Source: Kroppenstedtia guangzhouensis
GTDB lineage: Bacteria; Bacillota; Bacilli; Thermoactinomycetales; DSM-45169
Reading direction: 5' to 3'
Length of the DNA stretch: 64,000 bases
Assembly (NCBI RefSeq): GCF_014637345.1
Contig: NZ_BMEX01000009.1
Coordinates: forward strand, 1-64,000
Shown here: positions 15,930 to 24,608 of the stretch, in pieces
How the letters are laid out: each line of letters begins with the position of its first letter
How positions within the stretch are numbered: position 1 is the first letter of the stretch
The notes under the pieces: generated by a model
What the model was told of the DNA's origin: nothing
The model's database searches: none
The model's input: the letters and a program-made list of their open reading frames with translations, nothing else
Translations under genes and position numbers: made by a program

Positions 15930-18735
15930 AGAGAAGCAGACCGATCAGCCTGTCACTTGTTTGGGGCGAACCTTTGACAGCGAGGAAGCCCGGCGGGCCC
16001 ACTTTACGGAAGAGCTGCGCAAAAAACTGCCGGAACTGAGGGAGCTGGAAGGGTTTCCGAAGGGCGAGGATGAGGATATTCTCGCCCTGTCGGACCCGCC
16101 CTATTATACCGCCTGCCCCAACCCCTTCATCCCGGAGATGATGAAGGAATGGGAGGAAGAGCGGAAAGCGAAGGGGGGAGAGCCAGCCAGGGAGTATCAT
16201 CGGGAGCCCTTCGCCGCCGACGTCTCGGAGGGGAAAAACGACCCCATCTACAATGCCCACTCCTATCACACCAAAGTCCCCCACAAAGCCATCATGCGCT
16301 ATATCTTGCACTATACTGAACCGGGGGATGTGGTCTTTGACGGCTTCGCCGGGACCGGCATGACCGGTGTCGCCGCCCAGCTGTGCGGGGACCGGTCCGC
16401 GGTGGAGAGCCTGGGCTACCAGGTCCGGGAGGACGGCACCATCCTAGACGAAACCGGCAAACCCTTCTCCCAGCTGGGAGCACGAAAGGCGATCTTGAAC
16501 GACCTCTCTCCCGCCGCCACCTTTATCGCCTACAACTACAACACCCCGGTGGACGCCGAGGCTTTTAAGAGGGAAGCGGAGCGCATCCTGGAAGAAGTGG
16601 AGCAGGAATGCGGGTGGATGTATGAGACCCGGCATGTGATTGACGGCGTATTGCAGATGGACGAGGATGGAAAGCCGGTGATCGGCCGGATCAACTATAC
16701 GGTATGGAGCGATGTGTTTGTCTGTCCCGAGTGTACGGAGGAGATTGTGTTTTGGGAAGCGGCGGTGGATCAAGACGCGGGAAAAGTGAAGAAGGAGTTC
16801 TCCTGCCCCGGCTGTGGTGCGGAGTTGAACAAGCGGAAAATGGAACGGGCCTGGATCACCCACTATGATTCAGCGATCGAGGAGACGATCCGCCAGGTGA
16901 AGCAAGTCCCAGTGTTGATCAATTATCGGGTGGGGAAGAGGCGGTTTGAGAAGAAGCCGGATGAGTGGGACTTGGGGCTGATTGAGAAGGTTGAAGGGAG
17001 TGAGATACCTTACTGGTATCCGAAGGATCGAATGATGTTTAAAGGGGAAAATTGGGGAGATACATGGCGTGCTGGTTACCATTCAGGAATAACTCATGTG
17101 CATCATTTTTATAGTAAACGTGCTTTAATGACTTTATCCAAGGCCTATCATTTGGTTTCTCACAGTACAGAGTCAATGCGTTCCTATTTGCTTTATACCG
17201 TACAACAAGCAGTTTTAGGGATGGCTAAGATTGCTCGATATGCTCCAAATCATTTCTCGCAAGTTAATAGGTATTTAAGCGGAACATTATATGTTGGCTC
17301 TCAGATTGTAGATGTTTCCCTTGAATATATCCTTCAAGGTAAGGTTAACAGGTTAGCGAAACTCCTTGAGTCAAACCATTTCGCTCAGAAAAAAACATTG
17401 GTTGAAACCAATAGTTTGTCCGACTGTTGTATCGATTCTCACTCAATTGATTACATCTTTCTCGATCCACCCTTCGGTGCCAATATCATGTACTCTGAAC
17501 TTAATTTCCTGTGGGAATCTTGGCTAAGAGTCTTCACCAACAACAAGCCGGAAGCCATTGAAAACAAGACCCAGGGTAAAACATTGGATGACTACCGGAA
17601 GCTGATGACCGACTGTTTCCGTGAGGCTTACCGTGTCCTTAAGCCCGGCCGCTGGATGACTGTGGAGTTCTCCAATTCCCAGGCCAGCGTCTGGAACACG
17701 ATCCAACTCGCCTTACAGGAAGCGGGCTTTATCGTTGCCCATGTCGCCGCACTGGATAAGAAGCAGGGCAGTTTCAAAGCGGTCACCACCACTGTTGCCG
17801 TCAAACAGGACCTGGTGATCTCGGCTTACAAACCGACAGAAGCGATGACACAAAACCTGCAACAGACCGCCGGGACGGAACGGTCGGTGTGGGAATTCGT
17901 CAAGGGGCATTTGGCTCAGAAGGCCCCCTTCCTCGGCAAAAAAGGGGAAGTGCAGATCGACATGGAGCGCACCCCTCGCGTCCTCTTCGACCGGATGGTG
18001 GCCTATCATGTGCAGCGGGGGTATCCGGTGCCCTTGTCTTCAGGAGAGTTTCAGGCGGAGGTGGCCCAGCGCTTTCCGCTGCGGGACGGGATGGTCTTCC
18101 TGGACAGCCAAGTGGCCGAGTACGATAAACAGCGCATCCTCGCCAAATCCTTTGTTCAGATGAACCTGTTTGTCTCCGATGAGAACAGTGCCATCGAGTG
18201 GCTGCGCCAACAGCTGATGAAAAAGCCCCAGACCCGGCAGGATCTGCATCCTCACTTCACCAAGGAGATCCAGTACCTCGCCAAGCATGAGATTTTGCCG
18301 GAGTTGGATGATCTGCTGGAGCAGAATTTTCTTCGCTATCTCGGAGAAGGACCGGTGCCCAGCCCGATTCACAGTTACCTGAGCAAAAACTACAGTGATC
18401 TGCGCAACCGGGACAAGGAGGATCCAGAGTTGATCGCCAAGGCGAAAGACCGCTGGTATGTGCCCGACCCCAACAAACAGGCGGACCTGGAGAAACTGCG
18501 GGAGAAGTCCCTGCTGCGGGAGTTCAATCGCTATGTGGAGGAGCTGGAGGGGAATCGCAAGAAACTGAGGCAGTTCCGCACCGAAGCGATCCGTGCCGGA
18601 TTTGAGAAGGCTTGGGATGAAAAGGATTATGAACGGATCGTGAAGGTGGGGGAACGCCTCCCGGAAAAAGTGCTGCAGGAGGAGGAAAAGCTGCTCCGCT
18701 ACTTCGACCATGCCCAGATTCGCCTCGGGCTCTAG
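15889..18735 (+). CDS. pglX: BREX-3 adenine-specific DNA methyltransferase PglX
   Basis: The 948-residue enzyme methylates host DNA at the BREX recognition site and marks it as self. Visible motifs are the SAM-binding FDGFAGTGMTG (about residue 150), a DPPF catalytic motif in FLDPPFGANIMYSELNF (about 525), and two CxxC zinc-type pairs near CPECTEEI and CPGCGAEL (about 280-310). ATG 15889 has AGGAGG upstream. The stretch 17030-17480 is markedly more AT-rich than the flanks and codes the region between the cysteine pairs and DPPF, likely the target-recognition part exchanged by recombination. Confidence 0.9.
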   Translation: MSEKIQQLSLVDGEEKQTDQPVTCLGRTFDSEEARRAHFTEELRKKLPELRELEGFPKGEDEDILALSDPPYYTACPNPFIPEMMKEWEEERKAKGGEPAREYHREPFAADVSEGKNDPIYNAHSYHTKVPHKAIMRYILHYTEPGDVVFDGFAGTGMTGVAAQLCGDRSAVESLGYQVREDGTILDETGKPFSQLGARKAILNDLSPAATFIAYNYNTPVDAEAFKREAERILEEVEQECGWMYETRHVIDGVLQMDEDGKPVIGRINYTVWSDVFVCPECTEEIVFWEAAVDQDAGKVKKEFSCPGCGAELNKRKMERAWITHYDSAIEETIRQVKQVPVLINYRVGKRRFEKKPDEWDLGLIEKVEGSEIPYWYPKDRMMFKGENWGDTWRAGYHSGITHVHHFYSKRALMTLSKAYHLVSHSTESMRSYLLYTVQQAVLGMAKIARYAPNHFSQVNRYLSGTLYVGSQIVDVSLEYILQGKVNRLAKLLESNHFAQKKTLVETNSLSDCCIDSHSIDYIFLDPPFGANIMYSELNFLWESWLRVFTNNKPEAIENKTQGKTLDDYRKLMTDCFREAYRVLKPGRWMTVEFSNSQASVWNTIQLALQEAGFIVAHVAALDKKQGSFKAVTTTVAVKQDLVISAYKPTEAMTQNLQQTAGTERSVWEFVKGHLAQKAPFLGKKGEVQIDMERTPRVLFDRMVAYHVQRGYPVPLSSGEFQAEVAQRFPLRDGMVFLDSQVAEYDKQRILAKSFVQMNLFVSDENSAIEWLRQQLMKKPQTRQDLHPHFTKEIQYLAKHEILPELDDLLEQNFLRYLGEGPVPSPIHSYLSKNYSDLRNRDKEDPELIAKAKDRWYVPDPNKQADLEKLREKSLLREFNRYVEELEGNRKKLRQFRTEAIRAGFEKAWDEKDYERIVKVGERLPEKVLQEEEKLLRYFDHAQIRLGL
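17030..17480 (+). other. AT-rich segment inside pglX
   Basis: Base composition and codon use fall visibly here (many TTA, AAT, ATA codons) compared with the GC-rich sequence on both sides, and return to normal after about 17490. It looks like a recombined specificity segment. Seen by eye; not quantified. Confidence 0.5.
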
Positions 18736-18756
18736 CGTTGCGAAAAAATCGTTACA

Positions 18757-18797
18757 GGGTGACCGACCCGGCCAGAACTAATTCACAACGCTTCTAA
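18757..18797 (+). repeat. Dispersed palindromic repeat, partial copy A
   Basis: GACCGACCCGGCC followed by ACTAATTCACAACGCTTC matches the right part of the repeat copies at about 30.7, 36.1 and 43.7 kb. Only this half is present. It occupies the gap between pglX and pglZ, where type 3 BREX operons normally carry brxHII. Confidence 0.7.
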
Positions 18798-18840
18798 CTC
18801 TAATAGGGGAGAACCCACGGGAAAGACAGGTGAGAGAGAA

Positions 18841-20799
18841 ATGAGCAGCTGGCGCGATCGGATTCTCCATCATTTTGACGAACCGCTCCTGCGCTTGTAC
18901 TTGGTTTCCGACCCGGATGACCTGCTGTTGGACGAAGAACTGCTGACCCAACTTCAGAACCGGGGGTTGACACTGATCCCCTATGAGGACCCGGTCACCT
19001 TTCGTTACCGGTATGAGTCCTTTTGCCGGGAGCGTTTGCAGAATCGTTCCTCGCACATTCTCCTCCGGGTGAAAGAAGATTCCCTGGACCATTTGCCCTA
19101 TGACTTCTTAAAGGCGGGAGATCGTGTCGATCTCCGCCTTTCTTCTCTTTTTCCCCGATTGTCCGCCAACATTGTGAGTGAGCTGGACGGGGAGCAACTG
19201 GATCGGTTGCACATCGTCTACGAAGAATACACGGGCCCCTCTTCTGATTCCGCCACCTGCGACTTCATCCTGCGCAAGGTGTTTAAGGTACCCTATGATA
19301 CCATCGACAACCCCGTCGATTTGATGAAACACCTCTTTGCCAAACATGAGCGGGGGATTCGGTATCCGAAGTCTCTGGAACAGTTTTTGATTGGCAAGTT
19401 ACGTCTTCGTCCCGAATTGAATCGCTTGCCGGTGGAGGAGATCGTTTCCTCTTCCCGCGCCTTTTTTGACTACATTCAAAGGGAATGGTTCACTAGCCTG
19501 AAAAAATGGTCTGTGGAGAAAGAGCAGGGGAAAGAGGCGTTGCCCCCTGATGAACAATATGGTTTCGAGATGCAAATGTTTCGTCATCCGGAGGTTTGGC
19601 CTTTTGTGGAACACCTTTTCATGGAAGGGAAGCTGTCCCGGGTGAGGGGAATCGATGCGAACCGCCTGCCGGAATGGACCCACGTCGGGATCCATAGCGA
19701 CCCGGTGGCCGAAGAAAAACAGCATCTGAACCACCTGTTAGAAAAGCTGGAGGGTGGGGATGACCTCTCTGACCACAAGGGATGGCTTCACCGGGCCATG
19801 CAATTCGGCAGGTTGAAGCATCTCCGACTAAAGTTGTTAACGGAGCTGGATGAAGAGACCAATCGGAGGATCGCCGCTCTGGAAAAAGGGCTGGATGCCG
19901 CCTTTGCCAACTGGATGCTCCATGGATATCGGGCACTGCCCAATCTGCCTCACTTACCCCGCCCGGTGATGGTGCACCACATTCCCCATTACCTCGATTA
20001 CCGGCGACGGTCGAAGGTGGCTCTCATGGTGGTGGATGGGATGAGTTTTGTGCAGTGGAACCAGATTCGGGAGGCATTGGAACTAGAGTTCAATATGGAG
20101 GAAAACGGTGTGTTCGCTTGGGTGCCCACGATCACTTCCGTATCCAGACAGGCGATCTTCACCGGGGAGCCACCCCTGTTGTTCCCCAAAACCCTGCACA
20201 CCACCCGAAAAGAAGCGTCAGCATGGAAGCTCTTTTGGGAGAACCATCAGGTTTCCAAGATGAGGGTGACCTTTGAAAAAGGGCTGGGCCTGGGAGTGTA
20301 CGATTCCACTCACATCCAAGCGTTGCAGAAAGATCAGACTCAGATCGCGGGTCTGGTCGTGGATACCATCGACCGCTTGATGCATGGGGCGATCCAGGGG
20401 CAGGAGGGGATCTATGAGGAAATCGACCTTTGGTTGAAAAAGGGATATCTGAAAGCTTTGATCGACGACCTCCTGGCTAGGGGTTTCGATTTGTATCTCA
20501 CATCGGATCACGGGAATGAGGAGAGCTGTGGCATCGGCCGCATTTCCGAAGGGGTTCTTGCCCACAGTCGTGGTGAACGTGTTAGAATATACAGCGACGA
20601 GTCACTGCGCGACCGTGCGGCACAAGCCCATCCCTCCCACGCCTGGCCGGGGTTTGGTCTCCCCCAAGGCAGTTCCGTTCTGCTGGCCCGAAGTGGGGAA
20701 GCCTTTATCCATGAAAAGGAAATGATTGTAAGCCATGGGGGGATCAGCTTGGAAGAGGTGATTGTGCCCTTTGTCCACGTGACTCGCAAATCGGAATAA
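18841..20799 (+). CDS. pglZ: BREX-3 phosphatase-superfamily protein PglZ
   Basis: PglZ is the hallmark BREX protein, with an alkaline-phosphatase-like core of uncertain activity. The 652 residues show the metal-site motifs VALMVVDGMSF (about residue 390), a threonine-rich PTITSVSRQAIFTG (about 425), and YLTSDHGNEE (about 555), then HGGISLEEVIVPF near the end, in the usual order for the family. ATG 18841 follows CAGGTGAGAG. It is separated from pglX by 105 bp carrying a partial repeat, unlike the tight spacing elsewhere in the operon. Confidence 0.9.
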   Translation: MSSWRDRILHHFDEPLLRLYLVSDPDDLLLDEELLTQLQNRGLTLIPYEDPVTFRYRYESFCRERLQNRSSHILLRVKEDSLDHLPYDFLKAGDRVDLRLSSLFPRLSANIVSELDGEQLDRLHIVYEEYTGPSSDSATCDFILRKVFKVPYDTIDNPVDLMKHLFAKHERGIRYPKSLEQFLIGKLRLRPELNRLPVEEIVSSSRAFFDYIQREWFTSLKKWSVEKEQGKEALPPDEQYGFEMQMFRHPEVWPFVEHLFMEGKLSRVRGIDANRLPEWTHVGIHSDPVAEEKQHLNHLLEKLEGGDDLSDHKGWLHRAMQFGRLKHLRLKLLTELDEETNRRIAALEKGLDAAFANWMLHGYRALPNLPHLPRPVMVHHIPHYLDYRRRSKVALMVVDGMSFVQWNQIREALELEFNMEENGVFAWVPTITSVSRQAIFTGEPPLLFPKTLHTTRKEASAWKLFWENHQVSKMRVTFEKGLGLGVYDSTHIQALQKDQTQIAGLVVDTIDRLMHGAIQGQEGIYEEIDLWLKKGYLKALIDDLLARGFDLYLTSDHGNEESCGIGRISEGVLAHSRGERVRIYSDESLRDRAAQAHPSHAWPGFGLPQGSSVLLARSGEAFIHEKEMIVSHGGISLEEVIVPFVHVTRKSE

Positions 20800-20812
20800 C
20801 GAGGGAAAAACT

Positions 20813-21520
20813 GTGAAAAAAGCCGTAGGTTTCGACCGAAAGATCATGTTGCGCCATTTGGATTACACAGCCGAAGAATTGATAAGAACCCGTCCAAAAG
20901 AGATGTATGAGAAGCTGGACTCCTTTTTGGCGGCAGATATACGGGGAACAAAATCCCGGAAAAATTCGGTGACGATCCTGATGAAAATCTGGGGTCTCGT
21001 CGAGGGGGATCATCGCGATCTTCAGCAGAAAGGGCTGGAGATCATCCAGTCCATATTGCCGGAAGAACGGTTGGCCCTCCATTATGGGATGACGGCATTG
21101 GCATTCCCTCTATTTCGGGATCTGGTCAACGAGATGGGAAGCGGATTTCGGCTGCAAGATGGAATAGCCAGCCATCAGATCCGACGCAAGATTAAAGCAT
21201 TGTACGGGGACCGCAGGCATGTGGAAGTGGCGACGGAAGCGGTGTTGACCAGCCTGCGCTCCTGGGGGGTCATCGAGACCAACACAAAGTGGATCAACAC
21301 GATTTCCCGCAAGCACGAGGTGCGCTCCCTCGAATTGAAGCGCTGGTTGGTAAATGTGCTTCTCCATGCTTCTGAACAGGATTTTATGCCACTGGACATA
21401 CTGAACAACCATCCGATCTTCTTCCCCTTCGATTATTCGATAGCGGTTTCGGATTTGGGAGGGGAGGAGTTTCAGGTAATTCGGCAAGGGTTGGATATGG
21501 TGATGGTGGGACGTCGATGA
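20813..21520 (+). CDS. brxA: BREX-3 protein BrxA
   Basis: The 235-residue basic, helical protein ends the core operon. BrxA (DUF1819-type) proteins are small DNA-binding components in type 1 and type 3 BREX; a winged-helix-like stretch around residues 120-165 (TSLRSWGVIETN) is compatible with that. GTG 20813 has GAGGGA upstream and follows pglZ by 13 bp. The identification is from size, position and general similarity. Confidence 0.78.
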   Translation: MKKAVGFDRKIMLRHLDYTAEELIRTRPKEMYEKLDSFLAADIRGTKSRKNSVTILMKIWGLVEGDHRDLQQKGLEIIQSILPEERLALHYGMTALAFPLFRDLVNEMGSGFRLQDGIASHQIRRKIKALYGDRRHVEVATEAVLTSLRSWGVIETNTKWINTISRKHEVRSLELKRWLVNVLLHASEQDFMPLDILNNHPIFFPFDYSIAVSDLGGEEFQVIRQGLDMVMVGRR

Positions 21521-21533
21521 TGGGAGTTGATCT

Positions 21534-21683
21534 GTGTTTGCGGGTGGAAAGAGAGCCGAAGTCACCATCCAGGTGGAAATTCAGGCCCACCTCCCCGACG
21601 GAGCCCCCGAAGACGTCGTCCGAACCGTCAAGGAAAACGGCCGGACATTGAAGTTCAGGGAATGTGAGTTTGAAGAGGATTGA
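21534..21683 (+). pseudogene. C-terminal remnant of a DUF499-type ATPase
   Basis: The 49-codon frame contains PEDVVRTVKENGRTLKF and an acidic end, the typical C-terminus of large DUF499 ATPases found in phage-defence operons (PglY-like). Nothing of the N-terminal ~1,000 residues remains. A GTG with GGGAG upstream could allow translation. It lies 13 bp after brxA. The family assignment is from memory of the C-terminal signature and should be tested by profile search. Confidence 0.55.
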
Positions 21684-21700
21684 GGGATAGAATACGTGAA

Positions 21701-21726
21701 GCCCATCTCAGAGGAGGTGGGTTTTT
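21701..21726 (+). terminator. Terminator of the BREX operon
   Basis: CCCATCTC (21702-21709) pairs with GAGGTGGG (21714-21721) with one wobble, followed by TTTTT. Confidence 0.75.
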
Positions 21727-21747
21727 CTATTGATTGAGATCGGGATC

Positions 21748-21783
21748 AAAAAAACCGGGCAATAAGGCTTTCCCGGTTCCTTT
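21748..21783 (-). terminator. Terminator of the quorum-sensing locus
   Basis: AACCGGG (21753-21759) pairs with CCCGGTT (21772-21778); an A-run on the plus strand gives a T-run on the minus strand, facing the RRNPP locus. Confidence 0.75.
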
Positions 21784-21791
21784 GAGCAGTT

Positions 21792-21929
21792 TTATCCATC
21801 GGAGGGTACGCTATTGCTGGTTCCACTGAGATTGATCATCCCGTTAGGGTTGACTGCGTCGGATGGGGTGGAAAAAAACGAAATCGTAAACAAGAGTATA
21901 AAACCAAGAAGAAGCCTACTCCAATTCAT
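21792..21929 (-). CDS. Secreted signalling-peptide precursor, Phr/NprX-like (locus 1)
   Basis: The 45-residue product starts MNWSRLLLGFILLF, a clear export signal, and ends in a polar tail INLSGTSNSVPSDG, from which a mature pheromone would be cut. Its ATG overlaps the end of the TPR regulator frame by 14 nt, the arrangement seen for RRNPP regulator-peptide pairs (Rap-Phr, PlcR-PapR, NprR-NprX). It has no ribosome site of its own beyond the coupled end of the upstream gene. The active peptide sequence cannot be read directly. Confidence 0.6.
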   Translation of the reverse strand: MNWSRLLLGFILLFTISFFSTPSDAVNPNGMINLSGTSNSVPSDG

Positions 21930-23252
21930 CAATTTCAATACCCTCCCTTTGGTATAACTCCTTTTGTATTTTATACATATTTCTAAGTGCGGCCAAGAAT
22001 TCCTCTTCGTCAACCGTTTCCAGACATTGGGTCAATTCGAAAAGTGCAATGTATTCTTTGTTTTTAAGTTGATGTTTTTGAGCCAATTCTGCAGCCTGTT
22101 TGTAGTGTTTGATCGCCTCATGGTAATCTTTCCGGTGTTTGTGGTAATATCCCATAGTGGTTAAAGCATATACGAGACGAAGGATATCATTTGACTCTTC
22201 CCCGATTTGAATAGCCCTTTGGATGGAATCTTTCGCTTCTTCCCATCTTTCCTGTTGTAAATAAAGTATACCCAATCGAGTATAGGCTGTGGACACTATT
22301 TCTCGGTTCGGGAACTTCTCTTCCATTTTCAAAGCTACTTCAAAGCAAGACTCCGCTTCAGGCCAACGCTTCATTGCCATATATGTACTTCCGGTTACAA
22401 TCCAGAGGTCGAACTTGCGGGCATTTTCATGAGTCAGACGTGCCTTTTCCAATCCTTCCTTGGCAATCTGCAAAGCCGTATCATAATCTTTGATCCTACG
22501 GAGCAGCTCGGCACGTAACCAGTAGAAACCGAGGACAACCTCCACTTGTTCGATTTCAGGAAGGTATTCCCATGCATTCTGAATCACCTTGAGGGCTTCA
22601 ACTGGACGGCCCATCTTTTCCAGGAACATGGCTTTGTTTTGTAGCAGCACATACTTGTATTGAATTCGTTCTCCCTCATCAACAAATGCATCTAACCCAC
22701 TGTTTGTATAGGTGATTGCTTGTTCCAGATTGTTTTGGTAGTAACTGCACAAGGAGAGACCTGTGAAGCTGGCGGCTTCAATATTACTACGACGGCTATA
22801 TGTTGTATGGCTTTGATCCAGGCGAATCGCATCAAAAAATGCTCTTTCTGCTTGCTTCCACTTTTTCAGACTGTTGAGCATTTGCCTTTGATCAAATAGG
22901 CGTAAGCCGCCAGCGGATGCTGGTCTTCAAGTTGCATCTGATTTAATTTTTCCAGGGCAAGTTCAGGAAATCCATTGTCTCTGAGTGATTCGATGGTGAA
23001 CAGGTTGAACTTTTCCCGTTCAAATTCTTCCTTCTGATCTATGATGAGCTCCGGAAGTTTATCGATTGATATTCCCAGCTTGTCCAAGAGATAGTACATT
23101 TTCTCTTGTTTAACATGGGAAACCCCCCGTTCCAGATTACTGACTGTGGCAGGGGAAATATTTTCGTCTGCGACATCTTCCAATCTCAGTCCCTTTTCCT
23201 TTCTGACTCTCCTGATGATTCCACCGATTTCAGTTAAACCAAGCGGTTTTAT
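21916..23252 (-). pseudogene. RRNPP-family HTH-TPR quorum-sensing regulator, frameshifted
   Basis: An N-terminal XRE helix-turn-helix (IGGIIRRVRKEKGLRLEDVA onward, from about 23240) is followed by many TPR repeats reaching 21916, the architecture of peptide-sensing regulators such as NprR and PlcR. Two lesions are visible: the best-placed start codon, 7 nt after GGGAGG (23260-23265, minus), is ATA rather than ATG, and a one-base deletion near 22878-22884 shifts the frame (HTH part stops at 22866, TPR part opens at ATG 22881). Restoring one A in the GGCAAA run rejoins them. It may be dead, or made as two chains. Confidence 0.72.
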
Positions 23253-23507
23253 TATTAATCCTCCCTCTGGTTAGGGCTTTTTCCAGAATTATATAACAAA
23301 TGATGATAAAAGAAAATGGGTACTTTATATGTTTTGTATTCTAATTTTGACGTTATCTTCGGATTGTAAGTTGTTTTTGGCCCATATTTATAAGAAATTT
23401 TAAAAACTTTAAATCAGATGAAGGGCCGAACCTTATAATTCATGACGATTTATGTCTTGTTATGTCGAACTTTTAAAACAGAAGTTTTGGAGGGGAAAAT
23501 AAACGGT

Positions 23508-23658
23508 TGCCGAAAGAACATAACATATTGCCCTATCCAAATTGGCACAGTCCCAAGAAAAATTGGACAAGGAAGAATTTCAGAAGGCGATCGTTAATAT
23601 GTATTATTTACAACAGGATTTACACAAGGAAGGTGTATTTCAGGATGAAGTGGATTAA
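23508..23658 (+). pseudogene. C-terminal remnant of a second RRNPP TPR regulator
   Basis: The frame ending at TAA 23656-23658 reads LDKEEFQKAIVNMYYLQQDL, closely parallel to the C-terminus of the regulator at 21916 (VDEEEFLAALRNMYKIQKEL). Only about 50 codons remain, and a 5-nt insertion around 23518-23527 breaks even these. The rest of the gene is gone. Its stop overlaps the next peptide gene by 14 nt, exactly as in locus 1. Confidence 0.65.
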
Positions 23659-23782
23659 ATTTGGGTTGGTTGCAGCTGTCATGATGTCCTTATCCGTGTT
23701 TATGGTGCAGGAGATCACCGGTGATTCTATCTCGGTAACAGCAGAATTGAAACCCATAAAAACTGAGCCTGGTGAAGGTTGA
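23645..23782 (+). CDS. Secreted signalling-peptide precursor, Phr/NprX-like (locus 2)
   Basis: A 45-residue product beginning MKWIKFGLVAAVMMSLSVF, an export signal, and ending TAELKPIKTEPGEG. It overlaps the regulator remnant by 14 nt and has the same length as the locus 1 peptide, with different sequence in the mature part. It may persist as an orphan signal or be non-functional now that its receptor is lost. AGGAAGG lies upstream but at long distance (23631). Confidence 0.5.
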   Translation: MKWIKFGLVAAVMMSLSVFMVQEITGDSISVTAELKPIKTEPGEG

Positions 23783-24059
23783 TGCCGGAAGTTCGTTAAC
23801 GAGAATGTATTTGCTTTCAACAACGGTCCAATTGAAAGCTGAATTGAACCCCGAACGGGGTTTTTCTTTCCCCGCCGGCCAGATCTATGTGGCCGAGGAG
23901 AAGGTGAACAGCGACTATTACCACGCATCGGTCTTCACCCATGACCCCTATGCCAACCACAAGCTGGTGACCGGAAACGATGAATACTACCGGATCCACT
24001 TCAACCACCGCTACGTTTTCGTCAAGGCATCGGATGTGGAAGTGGTTTCCCAACGGTAA
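23772..24059 (+). CDS. Hypothetical protein or fragment with SH3-like end
   Basis: The 95-codon frame overlaps the peptide gene by 11 nt. The last 45 residues (YYRIHFNHRYVFVKASDVEVV) look like a bacterial SH3-like or wall-binding end. No signal peptide and no good ribosome site are visible, so it is probably the 3' part of a larger gene. GC content is higher than in the preceding 500 bp, consistent with a junction near 23790. Confidence 0.4.
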   Translation: MKVDAGSSLTRMYLLSTTVQLKAELNPERGFSFPAGQIYVAEEKVNSDYYHASVFTHDPYANHKLVTGNDEYYRIHFNHRYVFVKASDVEVVSQR

Positions 24060-24075
24060 GGAAGAAATAGTGAAA

Positions 24076-24109
24076 AGGATGGAGCCCTCTGAAGGCCCAT
24101 CCTATTTTG
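24076..24109 (+). terminator. Rho-independent terminator
   Basis: AGGATGG (24076-24082) and CCATCCT (24097-24103), with inner GCC/GGC pairing, followed by ATTTT. Confidence 0.7.
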
Positions 24110-24131
24110 TGATGATTCCGGAAAGTAGGGG

Positions 24132-24395
24132 TTGATTGGGGACTCCAAAGGGGCATTTTATAATGGGCATGTGGAGATCATCATCGAACACGTCGACCGG
24201 CTTGAGAACAGCGGGGATAAATCCTTTGTCGGTCTGAATTACCTGAGAAAACAGCTGTTGGATCATCACCCACACGCAGCGACTCATATGAGAGATGCTT
24301 TAACGGATTGCATCGATTTCGAAATTCTTTCCGTCTACCAGGTTCCCAATCCAAAGGACCCGAAACATCCCACCCGCGTCAGCAAACTCAATTGA
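24132..24395 (+). CDS. Hypothetical protein, probably truncated
   Basis: An 87-codon frame from TTG 24132 with AGTAGGGG just upstream. It is rich in His and Asp (KQLLDHHPHAATHMRDAL) and ends basic. I do not recognise it. It lies among decayed genes, between a terminator and an RHS remnant, so it may be a leftover toxin tip or immunity gene; nothing in the residues decides. Confidence 0.4.
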   Translation: MIGDSKGAFYNGHVEIIIEHVDRLENSGDKSFVGLNYLRKQLLDHHPHAATHMRDALTDCIDFEILSVYQVPNPKDPKHPTRVSKLN

Positions 24396-24447
24396 AACAA
24401 TCAAGCAGTGCAACACATACTGGGGAAAGATGAGTGATTCTTTTCCT

Positions 24448-24554
24448 TTTATAGGAGACGAAGATGACGCCCTGACCCAAAACGGGTATACTTATGCTAA
24501 AACAACCACCCGGTGATGTTGGCAGACCCCGACGGCGAATGGTCTGGCTGGTGA
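24448..24554 (+). pseudogene. RHS-repeat core remnant, frameshifted
   Basis: Two adjacent frames read DALTQNGYTYAK and NNHPVMLADPDGEW. Joined, they give the well-known end of the RHS-associated core (Y-x-Y-x-x-N-N-P-x-x-x-x-D-P-D-G), which precedes the variable toxin tip of RHS/YD-repeat proteins. A single missing A in the AAAA run at about 24499 explains the frameshift. Neither the repeats nor a toxin tip survive. Confidence 0.6.
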
Positions 24555-24608
24555 TCCATACCGGCTTCGTGGGGGAGGCCTACCGTAGCAGATGGGAGGG
24601 AATAACCG

